Notes: a model not told the origin generated them from the letters alone. A stretch of DNA of 18,013 bases from DAOQAU01 sp964640325 (GCA_964640325.1 CAZXID010000033.1:1-18013), one strand, 5' to 3'; shown: positions 1 through 7,666, counted from the stretch's first letter. A program made the numbers and translations.

Positions 1-55
1 CACAACAAAATTTGACAATTTAATACCGAAAACCTATAAGGGTAGGTGCCCGAGT
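1..55 (+). repeat. First copy of a 55-bp direct repeat: tRNA-Tyr upstream region plus tRNA 5' end
   Basis: These 55 bases are identical to 145-199 (offset 144). The copy holds the 39 bases in front of tRNA-Tyr and the first 16 nt of the tRNA (acceptor 5' strand and start of the D arm, 40-55). It then breaks into unrelated sequence, so this is a truncated tRNA copy. It includes TTGACA at 12-17 and TATAAG at 35-40 with a 17-bp spacer. A 10-bp stem with a 5-nt loop follows at 80-104. The repeat may extend left of the window. Confidence 0.9.
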
Positions 56-79
56 AAGCCCGAAGGCAAAAAGACCGAA

Positions 80-104
80 GAAAAAAGATTAAGTATCTTT
101 TTTC
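80..104 (+). terminator. Terminator-like hairpin between the two repeat copies
   Basis: The stem 80-89 pairs perfectly with 95-104 around a 5-nt loop, and the right arm carries six consecutive T. It would stop transcripts started at the first-copy promoter after about 57 nt. The T run sits inside the stem rather than after it, so termination is an inference. Two small hairpin-like motifs flank it (GCC-cgaa-GGC near 58-66 and AGGC-caa-GCCT at 106-116). Confidence 0.4.
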
Positions 105-144
105 AAGGCCAAGCCTCACGAAAGTCCGCCAGTCGGAGCACATA

Positions 145-199
145 CACAACAAAATTTGACAATTTAATACCGAAAACCTATAAGGGTAGGTGCCCGAGT
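145..199 (+). repeat. Second copy of the 55-bp repeat, running into intact tRNA-Tyr
   Basis: This segment is identical to 1-55. It carries TTGACA at 156-161 and TATAAG at 179-184. The last base of that -10-like hexamer is the first base of the mature tRNA (184), so this promoter, if used, would start inside the tRNA rather than upstream of it. Confidence 0.9.
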
Positions 200-269
200 G
201 GCTAAAGGGAGCAGACTGTAAATCTGCCGTCGCGAGACTACGGTGGTTCGAACCCACCCCTGCCCACCA
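184..269 (+). tRNA. tRNA-Tyr (anticodon GTA), CCA encoded
   Basis: This is a class II tRNA of 86 nt. The 7-bp acceptor stem pairs 184-190 with 259-265, with one G-T pair. The anticodon stem is 211-215/223-227 and the seven-base loop 216-222 has GTA at 218-220. A long variable arm lies at about 228-241, as tyrosine tRNAs require. The T arm is 242-258 with loop TTCGAAC. The discriminator is A266 and CCA is encoded at 267-269. It is followed by a strong terminator and preceded by a partial copy of itself. Confidence 0.97.
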
Positions 270-270
270 T

Positions 271-305
271 AAAACAGACGATAACAAATGTTATCGTCTG
301 TTTTT
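271..305 (+). terminator. Intrinsic terminator of tRNA-Tyr
   Basis: A perfect 15-bp stem (271-285 with 290-304) encloses a 4-nt loop (AAAT). The right arm ends in a run of five T. It begins one base after the tRNA CCA end, so it terminates the tRNA-Tyr transcript. Confidence 0.9.
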
Positions 306-331
306 ATTATGTTGTAAAGATGTGTGAGAAC

Positions 332-350
332 AACAAAGCAAAGCTTTGTT
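332..350 (-). terminator. Hairpin just downstream of the BamE-like gene
   Basis: An 8-bp perfect stem (332-339 with 343-350) has a 3-nt loop and lies eight bases past the stop of the minus-strand gene ending at 359. It has only a short T-rich tail, so it is a weak terminator or a 3'-end-stabilising hairpin. Confidence 0.4.
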
Positions 351-358
351 TTATGATT

Positions 359-724
359 TCAAAAACTTTTTGTATTGTAAGAAAAATTCTGCACAATATC
401 ATTTTTATCAAAATTTATAATTAAGGTAAGAGTCTTTTGCGTTGAAACAGTGTCATTATGGCCCTTTCCCTTCCAAAAGAAAAGAATCCAAAACCAATGT
501 TTGTTATAAGTCGAATGAGTTGATTTGGAATTTTTATCATAAATCCAAGTTTGACTCCCGTCTGTTTCTTTATTAATCATATCCGGCGAGCCCAAGCAAG
601 ATACAATTTCTGTTTGCGACATGCCTGCATGAACCCGCTGCTGTATAATCCCAAGCGTAAGTTCCTCGCTAAGGCAAGGCAAAACTAAAAACAAATAAAG
701 TATTATAAAAAAAAGTTTTTTCAT
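359..724 (-). CDS. Secreted small protein with a BamE/SmpA/OmlA-like fold
   Basis: The 121-residue product opens with a Lys-Lys plus hydrophobic stretch (residues 2-18) typical of a signal peptide. A Cys at 17 (VLPC) is a poor lipobox, so lipidation is uncertain. The rest matches the SmpA/OmlA pattern: an early helix with G-MSQTEIVSCLGSPD (34-48), then Q-TWIYD (59-63), and a C-terminal strand TLTLIINFD (98-106) ending in aromatic residues. Members of this family act at the outer membrane; BamE assists beta-barrel assembly, but many paralogues have unknown roles. A GAGGG ribosome-binding site sits about 10 bases before ATG. It follows the ZorAB-like genes on the same strand but across a terminator-like hairpin, so it is probably a separate unit. 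The family assignment is by motif only. Confidence 0.7.
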   Translation of the reverse strand: MKKLFFIILYLFLVLPCLSEELTLGIIQQRVHAGMSQTEIVSCLGSPDMINKETDGSQTWIYDKNSKSTHSTYNKHWFWILFFWKGKGHNDTVSTQKTLTLIINFDKNDIVQNFSYNTKSF

Positions 725-789
725 AAAAGTTTTCCCTCGTAAAGGTGTAAAAAAATTAATTTCCCCGCATATTTTTTTAAATTTTCATA

Positions 790-820
790 ATAAAACCGAA
801 AGAAAACTACCCCTTTTCGG
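790..820 (-). terminator. Probable terminator of the ZorAB-like operon
   Basis: Read on the minus strand, CCGAAA (815-820) pairs with TTTCGG (796-801) and is followed by TTTTATT. It lies 42 bases past the stop of the ZorB-like gene. The stem is only six pairs with a 13-nt loop. Confidence 0.5.
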
Positions 821-861
821 GCATATTTTTCAAAAATTGTTAAGAACAAAGGCTAAAGTTT

Positions 862-1548
862 TCACTTGCTTAATAAAAACTCGTTAAAATTTGAATCTTT
901 TACAATCAGTTTTAGCTCAACCCTACGGCTTTTATCATAATTTTCTTTTCCATTAGTCAAAACTGGTTCTGTAAAACTTTTTCCTTCAACCACAACCGTT
1001 TTTATAAGCTTATCCGTATATCTCTTATTATAAGATGTTTTAAAAATATATTCGGCAACCGAATTCGCCCTTTTTAAACTTAAATCCATATTTTTTGTAA
1101 ACTGACCTTCTCTTGTTTTTATGTCAGAAAAAGTTTGGGAGTCCGTATGCCCTTGAATTACGATGCTTGAAATTTTATTATAAAGTTTTGAATTTGAAAA
1201 TATAGTATTAACGTAAATCGGAATAAATTTATCCAGATACTTTTTGCCCTTTTCGGAAAGAGTGTAGCTATTTAAATCAAACAATTCCAAATCGGAAATC
1301 TTAACCTGACCCGTTAATTTATCCACTTGCGCATCAATTTTTTCTTTATAAATATTTTTGGATAACTCTTGGGCAATATCGCTTTGAATTTTTTGTTGCT
1401 GAAGCTTACTCTGCGTAAAACCAGTCATAGCAAGAATAAACAAAGTCATAAAAATAATTGCCAATCCCAGCAAAAGATCGGTCATTGTGACCCAGAAAAC
1501 ATTTTCATCTTCACCGTAATTCTGTTTTGGAATTCTTCTGCTTATCAT
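862..1548 (-). CDS. MotB/ZorB-like stator protein with OmpA-type peptidoglycan-binding domain
   Basis: The 228-residue product has a short cytoplasmic N-terminus and one membrane helix (about 19-43). The helix contains Asp24 in VTMTDLLLG, the position of the proton-carrying Asp in MotB/ExbD/ZorB. A linker (45-85) follows, then an OmpA-like domain (about 86-216). That domain shows IQGHTDS (131-137), LSLKRANSVAEYI (157-169) and NYDKSRRVEL (203-212). The Asp and the two Arg that bind peptidoglycan in this family are all present. It lies 18 bases after the ZorA-like gene on the same strand, the usual order of a motor pair. Such pairs use ion flow to move or push on something across the envelope. 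No flagellar gene is nearby, so Zorya-type or an orphan motor is more likely than flagellar MotB. The Shine-Dalgarno (AGGG) is weak, so translational coupling is possible. Confidence 0.8.
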   Translation of the reverse strand: MISRRIPKQNYGEDENVFWVTMTDLLLGLAIIFMTLFILAMTGFTQSKLQQQKIQSDIAQELSKNIYKEKIDAQVDKLTGQVKISDLELFDLNSYTLSEKGKKYLDKFIPIYVNTIFSNSKLYNKISSIVIQGHTDSQTFSDIKTREGQFTKNMDLSLKRANSVAEYIFKTSYNKRYTDKLIKTVVVEGKSFTEPVLTNGKENYDKSRRVELKLIVKDSNFNEFLLSK

Positions 1549-1566
1549 TCATACCCTAACTTTTTA

Positions 1567-2469
1567 TCAAAACAAGTCATCAACTATATCAGACTTTGAT
1601 TTTTTATCTTGAATACCTTTTTCTTGGAGCTTATTTATTCCAAACACCAAGTTTTCAAGATATGGAATCAAAACTGCCGTCAAACTTTTGTCCAAAGAAT
1701 CTTTAAACTGTCCGGGCAAATTTGACAGTAAATTAGAAACATAATTGTTCTGTATTTTTGTTTCTTTTAAAAGCTCAAATAAAAACTTCTCAGATGAAAT
1801 ATTATCAAAGAGTTTATAAATTTTTTCTTGAACATCCGCCAAAGGAAGTTTGCACTTATTGTTATACAAAATTCTTTCTATTATCAAAAATGCTATCGCG
1901 GAACCTACGGCAAGGACCGAAACCAATGCTGCAATTTGCATACTTGCCATGAGATTTGAAACGGATTGAATTGTTGCTTCTTGAGTAGAAAAATCTACTC
2001 TTGTAAAAGCTACGGCTATATTTAAAAATGTAAACAAAGGGCCCATGCCTGTTAAAATAGTAGGTGCTGTCTGGATAAATTTATAATTCAATTTTGAAGT
2101 AACCAAAGTTTCTTCATTGAAAAAATAAATAGGGTCTATTGTTGTCTGAATATTTTCTGTAGACTGAGAGACATTTTGAAAAACAATATCATTATTTTTA
2201 TTCTTTAATGAAATGCTCTCGGAAAAAACAAGGGTATTTTTAAATTCAGCCCAAGAATTTGACACATAAGAATTTTTAGACATAGCATCATCTAATTCGT
2301 TAAATTTGAAAGCCAAATCGGATTTTTTAAAGTTTTTCAACAATTTATTCAAATTAATCAACTGCAGATTTATAAATTTAACCTTTTTTACATAGTAAAT
2401 AATTATGGCAAAGAAGGTTACAAGTACTGTCAAAATTGCAGGATCAAAAATAATTCCAATATATTTCAT
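1567..2469 (-). CDS. ZorA/MotA/ExbB-like motor subunit
   Basis: The product is 300 residues. TM1 lies at about 8-28. A cytoplasmic stretch (30-130) contains SWAEFKNTL (72-80) and a YFF motif (115-117), like the segment before TM2 in ZorA proteins. TM2 (135-157, TILTGMGPLFTF) and TM3 (172-199, MASMQIAALVSVLAVGSAI) carry the Gly/Ala/Ser/Thr-rich pore pattern of the MotA/TolQ/ExbB superfamily. The C-terminal 100 residues are helical. Defence ZorA proteins carry a much longer cytoplasmic tail; here it is short, so this is a tail-less ZorA-like form or an uncharacterised ExbB relative. A good ribosome-binding site (GAGGTGAG) precedes ATG. It forms an operon with the ZorB-like gene and is divergent from the 2546-5902 giant, with only 76 bases between the start codons, suggesting shared control. 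Confidence 0.75.
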   Translation of the reverse strand: MKYIGIIFDPAILTVLVTFFAIIIYYVKKVKFINLQLINLNKLLKNFKKSDLAFKFNELDDAMSKNSYVSNSWAEFKNTLVFSESISLKNKNNDIVFQNVSQSTENIQTTIDPIYFFNEETLVTSKLNYKFIQTAPTILTGMGPLFTFLNIAVAFTRVDFSTQEATIQSVSNLMASMQIAALVSVLAVGSAIAFLIIERILYNNKCKLPLADVQEKIYKLFDNISSEKFLFELLKETKIQNNYVSNLLSNLPGQFKDSLDKSLTAVLIPYLENLVFGINKLQEKGIQDKKSKSDIVDDLF

Positions 2470-2545
2470 AAACTCACCTCAAAGTCCTCTTAATAATACC
2501 ATAAAAATATGATTTGTTTTTTCAAATTTGTTATATGATTTTAAC

Positions 2546-5500
2546 ATGAATTGTCCAAAATGTAATAATAAGATTGATGAGAAAATGCTTATTTGTCCAG
2601 GTTGCAAAAAAGTGTTGAAATTAGTTTGCCCCAAATGTAAGACAATCAATAAATCCAATACTTGTAAAAAATGCGGATTCGTAATTATTACAAAATGTTA
2701 TAAATGCGGTAAAATAAACCAAACAATAAATGATATTTGTACAAAATGCGGGTTTAGCACTCATACAAGCGTCGCAATAAATTCATCAAATGTTGATGAA
2801 TTTGCTTGTCTTACAATCGAATTCCCAAATATCTCCACAATAAAATCCGCCCTTGGCTCCACCAAGCTGGCAGACAAATTTAAAGCAAATCTTGATTATT
2901 TAATATCAAATTATTCTTCTTCGGTGGGGGTCTCTCGAGAAATCTTAAAAGATATTTATGTTATAAGATTCAACAAAGATTCTTCATTTGCCGAATCGGC
3001 AAACAACGCGATGAATGCGGCTATACAAATCCAAAATTTAATCACAGAATTGAATTTTAAAATGAAAAAACTCACTGAATCCGCCCTGCAATGTAACATA
3101 GCAATATTAAAAAGGAATATTTATTCTCAGCCGAACCAATATTGTTCAGGCTTTAATATAAAATTAATTTATCACCATAAAAAAGACTTTAATTTGCTCA
3201 ACAATTTACAAATTATAACCGATTCACATATATATAACGCGCTTTTGTCAAAATTTGACCTGTCGACTCTTACAACACAGGTCGTAAAAGATGAAATGAT
3301 GACCTTTTTTGAACTCAATTTAAAAAAATATATAACAATACCTAAAATTTCGCCCGAAGAAGAAGAAGGTCTAAAGCTTTCAAAATTAAATATTTTTGAC
3401 GATATTCAAGAAGAGTCCGAAGATGAAAACTCCATGTATGACTTTGATTGCATAAGTTTTAATGAGGTGAAATGCGATTTTAAAAAAATAAAATCATTAA
3501 AAATAATTCCTGAAATAATAGAAAATTTAAAAAACAACAGTAAAAAAATTATTTCTATAAAAGGCGAAAAAGAATTATTGCCACAAGAATTCGAATTATT
3601 GGAAGAACTAAACCAGATAAAAGCATTTAAAAATATATTTAAAATAACATGCTGTGATGAAATGAAATATAAACCTTACGGATTTTTCTACGAATTAATT
3701 TCGACGATATACAAATTTCCTATCAGCCCAAAACTTTTTAATGACGATGACTTTAAAATATTTGACAACATTGACCCTTCCGGCTTTATAAAAGATTTAA
3801 TAAATTTAAATAAAAGAACCTTTCCCCATCCCGAAGATATAAGATATTCTCTTTTTGATATATTTTTTAATATATTCCACATGATGCCAAAATCTTTAAT
3901 CTATATTGAAAATTTTGAAAAAATTGATGAAACGTCTTACGAAGTACTGCAGATTTTGCTTGAAAAATTTGATGGGATGAATATAAGTTATTTAATTACC
4001 GCCGATAATGATTTTTCTCTTCATAAAAACTGCCATTTTTTACTTGCCAACGCTAATTATATTGAAATAACTTCTGAAAAATCCTCAATAAAAGAAATTA
4101 TTGCAAGAAGCCCATACAATTATGATAATATTTTGGACAGTTACTATATTAAAAAAATTGCACAAAATACAAAAGGAAGTGTTTCTTACTTTAACAGTTC
4201 AATTGATTATTTAATTAAAAAAAACATACTTAATTTTGAAAAAAATAAATTAGAAATAAAAACTTTAGAAAATATTCTTATACCGTCAAGTTTAAATGAA
4301 TTAGCAGGCAAAAAATTAAAACTTTTATCGGAAGATACTGCTTCATTCAACCTTTTTTGCATGTTTTTGCTGCTCGGCCCAAAAATAGATTTACCTACGG
4401 CAAATCTATTGGGCGCTAATGATTTAAAAATATTAAAAAATCTTGTTAAACACAAATATATTTACGTACATGACAATTTAATATACATTTCAAATTACAC
4501 TTTATTTAAGACAAATTTTAACACACAAATTCCGTTAGAAACAAAGCAAAAAATAGCAAAAGAACTTCTGCAAAAAATATTTTTACAAAACAAAAAACAT
4601 CCCTACGAGCCGGATTTATATAAAATACTTGAACAAAATAAACAAGAATTTTTGGCGCTGGAAGAATTATCTCAACTAAACGCATCTCTTGGTGATTTCA
4701 GCGCCTACTTAAACTGCAGTATAAGATTTTTAAAACTGCTTGACGATCATGTCAATGAAAATTCACAAAAATCTATCGAAGACTATAAAATAGAAGTTTA
4801 TGAAAATATTTCAAATCTTCTGTACAGATATTCACCAAATGAAATTCACAACATTGCTCAAATTATTTTAAATAATTTGGAAAAAACAACAGAGGATAAA
4901 AAAATTATAAATTTCTGCAACAAAATGCTGCAAGGATGCCTAATTAGCGGGAATTATTCTTATGCCCTTGAGTTGGTGCACAAAATCTTGATGAGATTTT
5001 CGAATGCCTCAATTAACCCTGATGACAAAAATTTTAACGAAACTTTTTTCTTAATTTCGCTTATAAAAATAGAAATTTTATTCAGTATCGGAGACTTGAA
5101 AACCTGTGAAGAATGCGGCGAAGAAATTTTAAATATTTTAACTCCGGAGATAATCCTCCGGTTAAAACCCGAACATTTGTCCATAAAACAATTTGAAAAA
5201 GTAATTCTTGATTCTATGGCTTTTGTCGGAATTACAAAAATTATTTTACTCAAAAGGGATGAGCAAATACAAAATTTTATTGAAAAAATTCAAACAAATA
5301 TCGGAAATAAACCGGAAATTTTCGATTTACTCATTTACTTAGAAAAAATTATCAAAGGTAGGGCATGCAAATTACCCTCAGATATGATGGTAAACGACAA
5401 TAAATTTTCTAAAATAGCCTTAAATATAATAAAAGCATTTTGCGAAAATCACTCGGATTTCAAAAAGTTTGCTCAAAACATTTATCAGGCAAAAATAACC

Positions 5501-5902
5501 GCGAAAATACACAAATTGTCACAAATAGAACTAATATGCGACCTGCTTATCGGCTATGCTTATTTTAAGCTTAAAAAAGAAAGAAAATCATTTAATATAT
5601 ACCAAATTATTCTTGATGCCAGCGAGAAAAACGGGTTAAAAATGATAACATATACGACGCGATACTTAATTGCTTTGCTTAAATTTGAGCAACAAGACAT
5701 TGAAATTTCGTACGGAATTGTTAACAATGCCATTATTCAACTCGAAAAGGATTTAGAATCAGGCGACCTTATGCTGTTTTTATATAGAGTTTTACTGTCA
5801 AAAATATTGATAAATAAGAATCAGCAAGAAGCAGCCGAAATGTGCAAAAACAACGCCGCCTTCATAAAAGAAAAGTATAGTTTAAGTTTTGAAATTGAAT
5901 GA
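2546..5902 (+). CDS. Zinc-ribbon / degenerate class III cyclase / degenerate AAA-STAND / helical-repeat protein
   Basis: I start it at ATG 2546 (1118 residues); an in-frame TTG at 2528 would add six. Six CxxC motifs in residues 3-68 make about three zinc ribbons. Residues ~75-265 follow the class III adenylyl-cyclase layout (TIEFPNIS, then IYVIRF, AAIQIQ, a late NIAI strand), but both metal-binding Asp positions are missing. Residues ~330-560 resemble the AAA_16/STAND ATPases that usually follow such cyclases. However, the P-loop (around 333-343, IKGEKELLPQE) has no GxGK[ST], and Walker B is IYIENFEKID (around 451-460) rather than hhhhDD. The remaining ~550 residues are helical, winged-helix then TPR-like. 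Most likely it is a cytoplasmic scaffold or sensor that has lost catalysis. No Shine-Dalgarno is visible; TATGAT (2534-2539) lies close enough for a leaderless mRNA. It is divergent from the ZorAB-like pair. Confidence 0.75.
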   Translation: MNCPKCNNKIDEKMLICPGCKKVLKLVCPKCKTINKSNTCKKCGFVIITKCYKCGKINQTINDICTKCGFSTHTSVAINSSNVDEFACLTIEFPNISTIKSALGSTKLADKFKANLDYLISNYSSSVGVSREILKDIYVIRFNKDSSFAESANNAMNAAIQIQNLITELNFKMKKLTESALQCNIAILKRNIYSQPNQYCSGFNIKLIYHHKKDFNLLNNLQIITDSHIYNALLSKFDLSTLTTQVVKDEMMTFFELNLKKYITIPKISPEEEEGLKLSKLNIFDDIQEESEDENSMYDFDCISFNEVKCDFKKIKSLKIIPEIIENLKNNSKKIISIKGEKELLPQEFELLEELNQIKAFKNIFKITCCDEMKYKPYGFFYELISTIYKFPISPKLFNDDDFKIFDNIDPSGFIKDLINLNKRTFPHPEDIRYSLFDIFFNIFHMMPKSLIYIENFEKIDETSYEVLQILLEKFDGMNISYLITADNDFSLHKNCHFLLANANYIEITSEKSSIKEIIARSPYNYDNILDSYYIKKIAQNTKGSVSYFNSSIDYLIKKNILNFEKNKLEIKTLENILIPSSLNELAGKKLKLLSEDTASFNLFCMFLLLGPKIDLPTANLLGANDLKILKNLVKHKYIYVHDNLIYISNYTLFKTNFNTQIPLETKQKIAKELLQKIFLQNKKHPYEPDLYKILEQNKQEFLALEELSQLNASLGDFSAYLNCSIRFLKLLDDHVNENSQKSIEDYKIEVYENISNLLYRYSPNEIHNIAQIILNNLEKTTEDKKIINFCNKMLQGCLISGNYSYALELVHKILMRFSNASINPDDKNFNETFFLISLIKIEILFSIGDLKTCEECGEEILNILTPEIILRLKPEHLSIKQFEKVILDSMAFVGITKIILLKRDEQIQNFIEKIQTNIGNKPEIFDLLIYLEKIIKGRACKLPSDMMVNDNKFSKIALNIIKAFCENHSDFKKFAQNIYQAKITAKIHKLSQIELICDLLIGYAYFKLKKERKSFNIYQIILDASEKNGLKMITYTTRYLIALLKFEQQDIEISYGIVNNAIIQLEKDLESGDLMLFLYRVLLSKILINKNQQEAAEMCKNNAAFIKEKYSLSFEIE

Positions 5903-5972
5903 TTTAACTAGACTTATTGTCAATGTAATTTTTTAAGTTTTTCCGTATTCTCAAAAAATATCGGAGCAAGTT

Positions 5973-6749
5973 ATGTTTAAAAAAATTCTTTGGCTTTTAA
6001 TCTTCGGCATTTTCATTTTAAACGGCTGCGGCAGAAAAAATTCTGCCAATCTTTATGAATATATAATTCAAAAAGACAACGTAATTGTCGGAATCTCTTT
6101 TGATTCAAAGCCGTTCGGATTTAAAGATTCAGACGGACAAATCAAAGGACTTGAAGCAGACTTGGCAAAAGAAATAGTCAAAAGGCTTTTGGGAAGTGAT
6201 GATAAAGTAATATTTAAAGACATAAACGCTCAAGACAGAATAAATGCGGCAAAAACCGGCGACGTTGATATGGTCATTTCCACTATGACAATAACCCCCC
6301 AAAGGAAAAAACAAATTGACTTTTCTGTTCCCTACTTTCTTGCAGGGCAGGTGATTTGTGTCAGAAAAGACAGTAAAATAGATTCTATTTATGACTTGAT
6401 GAACAAGCGTGTGATTGTAGAACTTGGTACAACCGGAGAAAAAAATATTAAAAGATTTATTCCAAATGCGCTCATACAAGGATACGACAACAATTTCGAT
6501 GCAATGGAATCTTTTAAAAGCGGCTTTGCCGATGCAATAACAACCGATGATTCTCTCCTACAGGGGCTTGTAACAGAAAGCCAAGAATATCTGCTTTTAC
6601 CCGGAAGGCTTACAAAAGAGCCCTACGGAATAGCCTTTAGAAAATCCAAAGACACAAACTCTTTTAAAAAAAGAGTAAATGAAATAATAAAAGAAATAAA
6701 ATCAGACGGTACTATACTTCAACTCAAAGACAAATGGGGAATATATTAA
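5973..6749 (+). CDS. Family 3 solute-binding lipoprotein (polar amino-acid type)
   Basis: The product is 258 residues. The N-terminal hydrophobic segment ends in a lipobox (ILNGC, Cys19), so it should be a lipoprotein facing the periplasm. The SBP_bac_3 hallmarks follow: VIVGISFDSKPFGFKD (starting around 38), GLEADLAKEI, MVISTMTITPQRKKQIDFSVPY (the family signature region, around 100-120), then a late LKDKWGIY end. It would bind an amino acid or similar small ligand for an ABC importer, but no permease or ATPase gene lies next to it. It may serve a transporter encoded elsewhere or act as a sensor subunit. A GGAG site precedes ATG. It starts 70 bases after the giant gene and may be read with it. 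Its stop codon overlaps that of the MCE gene on the other strand. Confidence 0.88.
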   Translation: MFKKILWLLIFGIFILNGCGRKNSANLYEYIIQKDNVIVGISFDSKPFGFKDSDGQIKGLEADLAKEIVKRLLGSDDKVIFKDINAQDRINAAKTGDVDMVISTMTITPQRKKQIDFSVPYFLAGQVICVRKDSKIDSIYDLMNKRVIVELGTTGEKNIKRFIPNALIQGYDNNFDAMESFKSGFADAITTDDSLLQGLVTESQEYLLLPGRLTKEPYGIAFRKSKDTNSFKKRVNEIIKEIKSDGTILQLKDKWGIY

Positions 6750-7666
6750 TTACATTTACAGGCGTTTCTTATATCACAATTTTGCTTGACGGGTTTACCA
6801 AAAATCATTCTAATACCCGCAAATCTTTTGCTTAAAGTGTCGTTAAGCCCGTTGGTTATGGAGTTTAAATTTTGCGCGGTTTCATTTACATGAACGATTG
6901 TTTCATCAATTTTTTTGACTGTTTTGTCTATGTCTTTTGTAGCGTTGGCTATATTCTCGGTTGTATCTTTTATATTTGAAGTTGTCGATTTAAGCTCTGT
7001 TTCATCAATAGCATTATTTAATTTTTTTGAAACCTGATTAAGATTTTGTGCCATTTGAGCAAGATTTTTTGTCATATCAGAAGTATTATTTACGGATTTG
7101 TTTATTGCTTTTGAATTTTGCTCTATCAAAGTTCTAGCAAGCTCAAAAAACACTTTCATTTCCTGATTGGTTGCATCTGCGGAATTCAAAGCCTTTATTA
7201 TATGAACCGAAACAATATCGGTCATCCCCGAAACGCTTTGCCCCATCATAAACTGCTCGACATTGTAAGGTGCAATTCCTTCAAGCAAATCGCCCCTTCT
7301 GATGAAGTTAAGCGAAGGGCTTGCAGGATAAGAAAACTGCAAATAAAGTCCGCCGCTAGGGAAACGTTCGACATAAACAACAGTATTTTGAGGCAATTTA
7401 AGATTTTTTTCTTTCAAATTAACTTTTACCAGAATGTGTTTAAAATCTTTATCAGGCTTAATCGAAACAATTTTGCCAATCTTAAAGCCATTATAATAGG
7501 CAAGCATATTTTTTGTCAGAGGTCCAAGCTCATCAAAGCGTATCATAATGTAATAAGTGGCATTGTAGATATATATTGCTGCAAAAACAAGCAAAATTAC
7601 AAATACGGCAAGGATTTTTTTACCTTGTTTTTTGATTATGAAAAAATCTTCCTGAAGCGTTTTCAT
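6746..7666 (-). CDS. MCE-domain (MlaD-like) periplasmic lipid-transfer protein
   Basis: The product is 306 residues: a cytoplasmic N-terminus, one membrane anchor (about 18-37), then a single MCE/MlaD domain (about 40-115). Domain landmarks are LGPLTKNMLAYYNGFKIGKIVSI and a later GGLYLQF strand. A long helical segment (about 160-285) follows with repeating Asn/Thr/Asp-rich heptads, as in MCE proteins that form coiled tubes or needles. The end is Cys-rich (Cys297, 303, 305). MCE proteins form hexameric rings that shuttle phospholipids between membranes with a YrbE/MlaE permease and MlaF ATPase; neither is adjacent here. AAGGGG sits four bases before ATG, an unusually good site. It is convergent with the binding-protein gene, and the two stop codons share a TTAA. 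Confidence 0.88.
   Translation of the reverse strand: MKTLQEDFFIIKKQGKKILAVFVILLVFAAIYIYNATYYIMIRFDELGPLTKNMLAYYNGFKIGKIVSIKPDKDFKHILVKVNLKEKNLKLPQNTVVYVERFPSGGLYLQFSYPASPSLNFIRRGDLLEGIAPYNVEQFMMGQSVSGMTDIVSVHIIKALNSADATNQEMKVFFELARTLIEQNSKAINKSVNNTSDMTKNLAQMAQNLNQVSKKLNNAIDETELKSTTSNIKDTTENIANATKDIDKTVKKIDETIVHVNETAQNLNSITNGLNDTLSKRFAGIRMIFGKPVKQNCDIRNACKCN

Noticed and set aside
862..2469. Flagellar MotAB
   Set aside because: No flagellar genes are present, and the ZorA-like segment before TM2 and the TM2 motif fit ZorA/ExbB-type proteins better than MotA.
359..2469. A complete Zorya defence system
   Set aside because: No ZorC, ZorD or ZorE-like protein is recognisable in the window, and the ZorA tail is missing.
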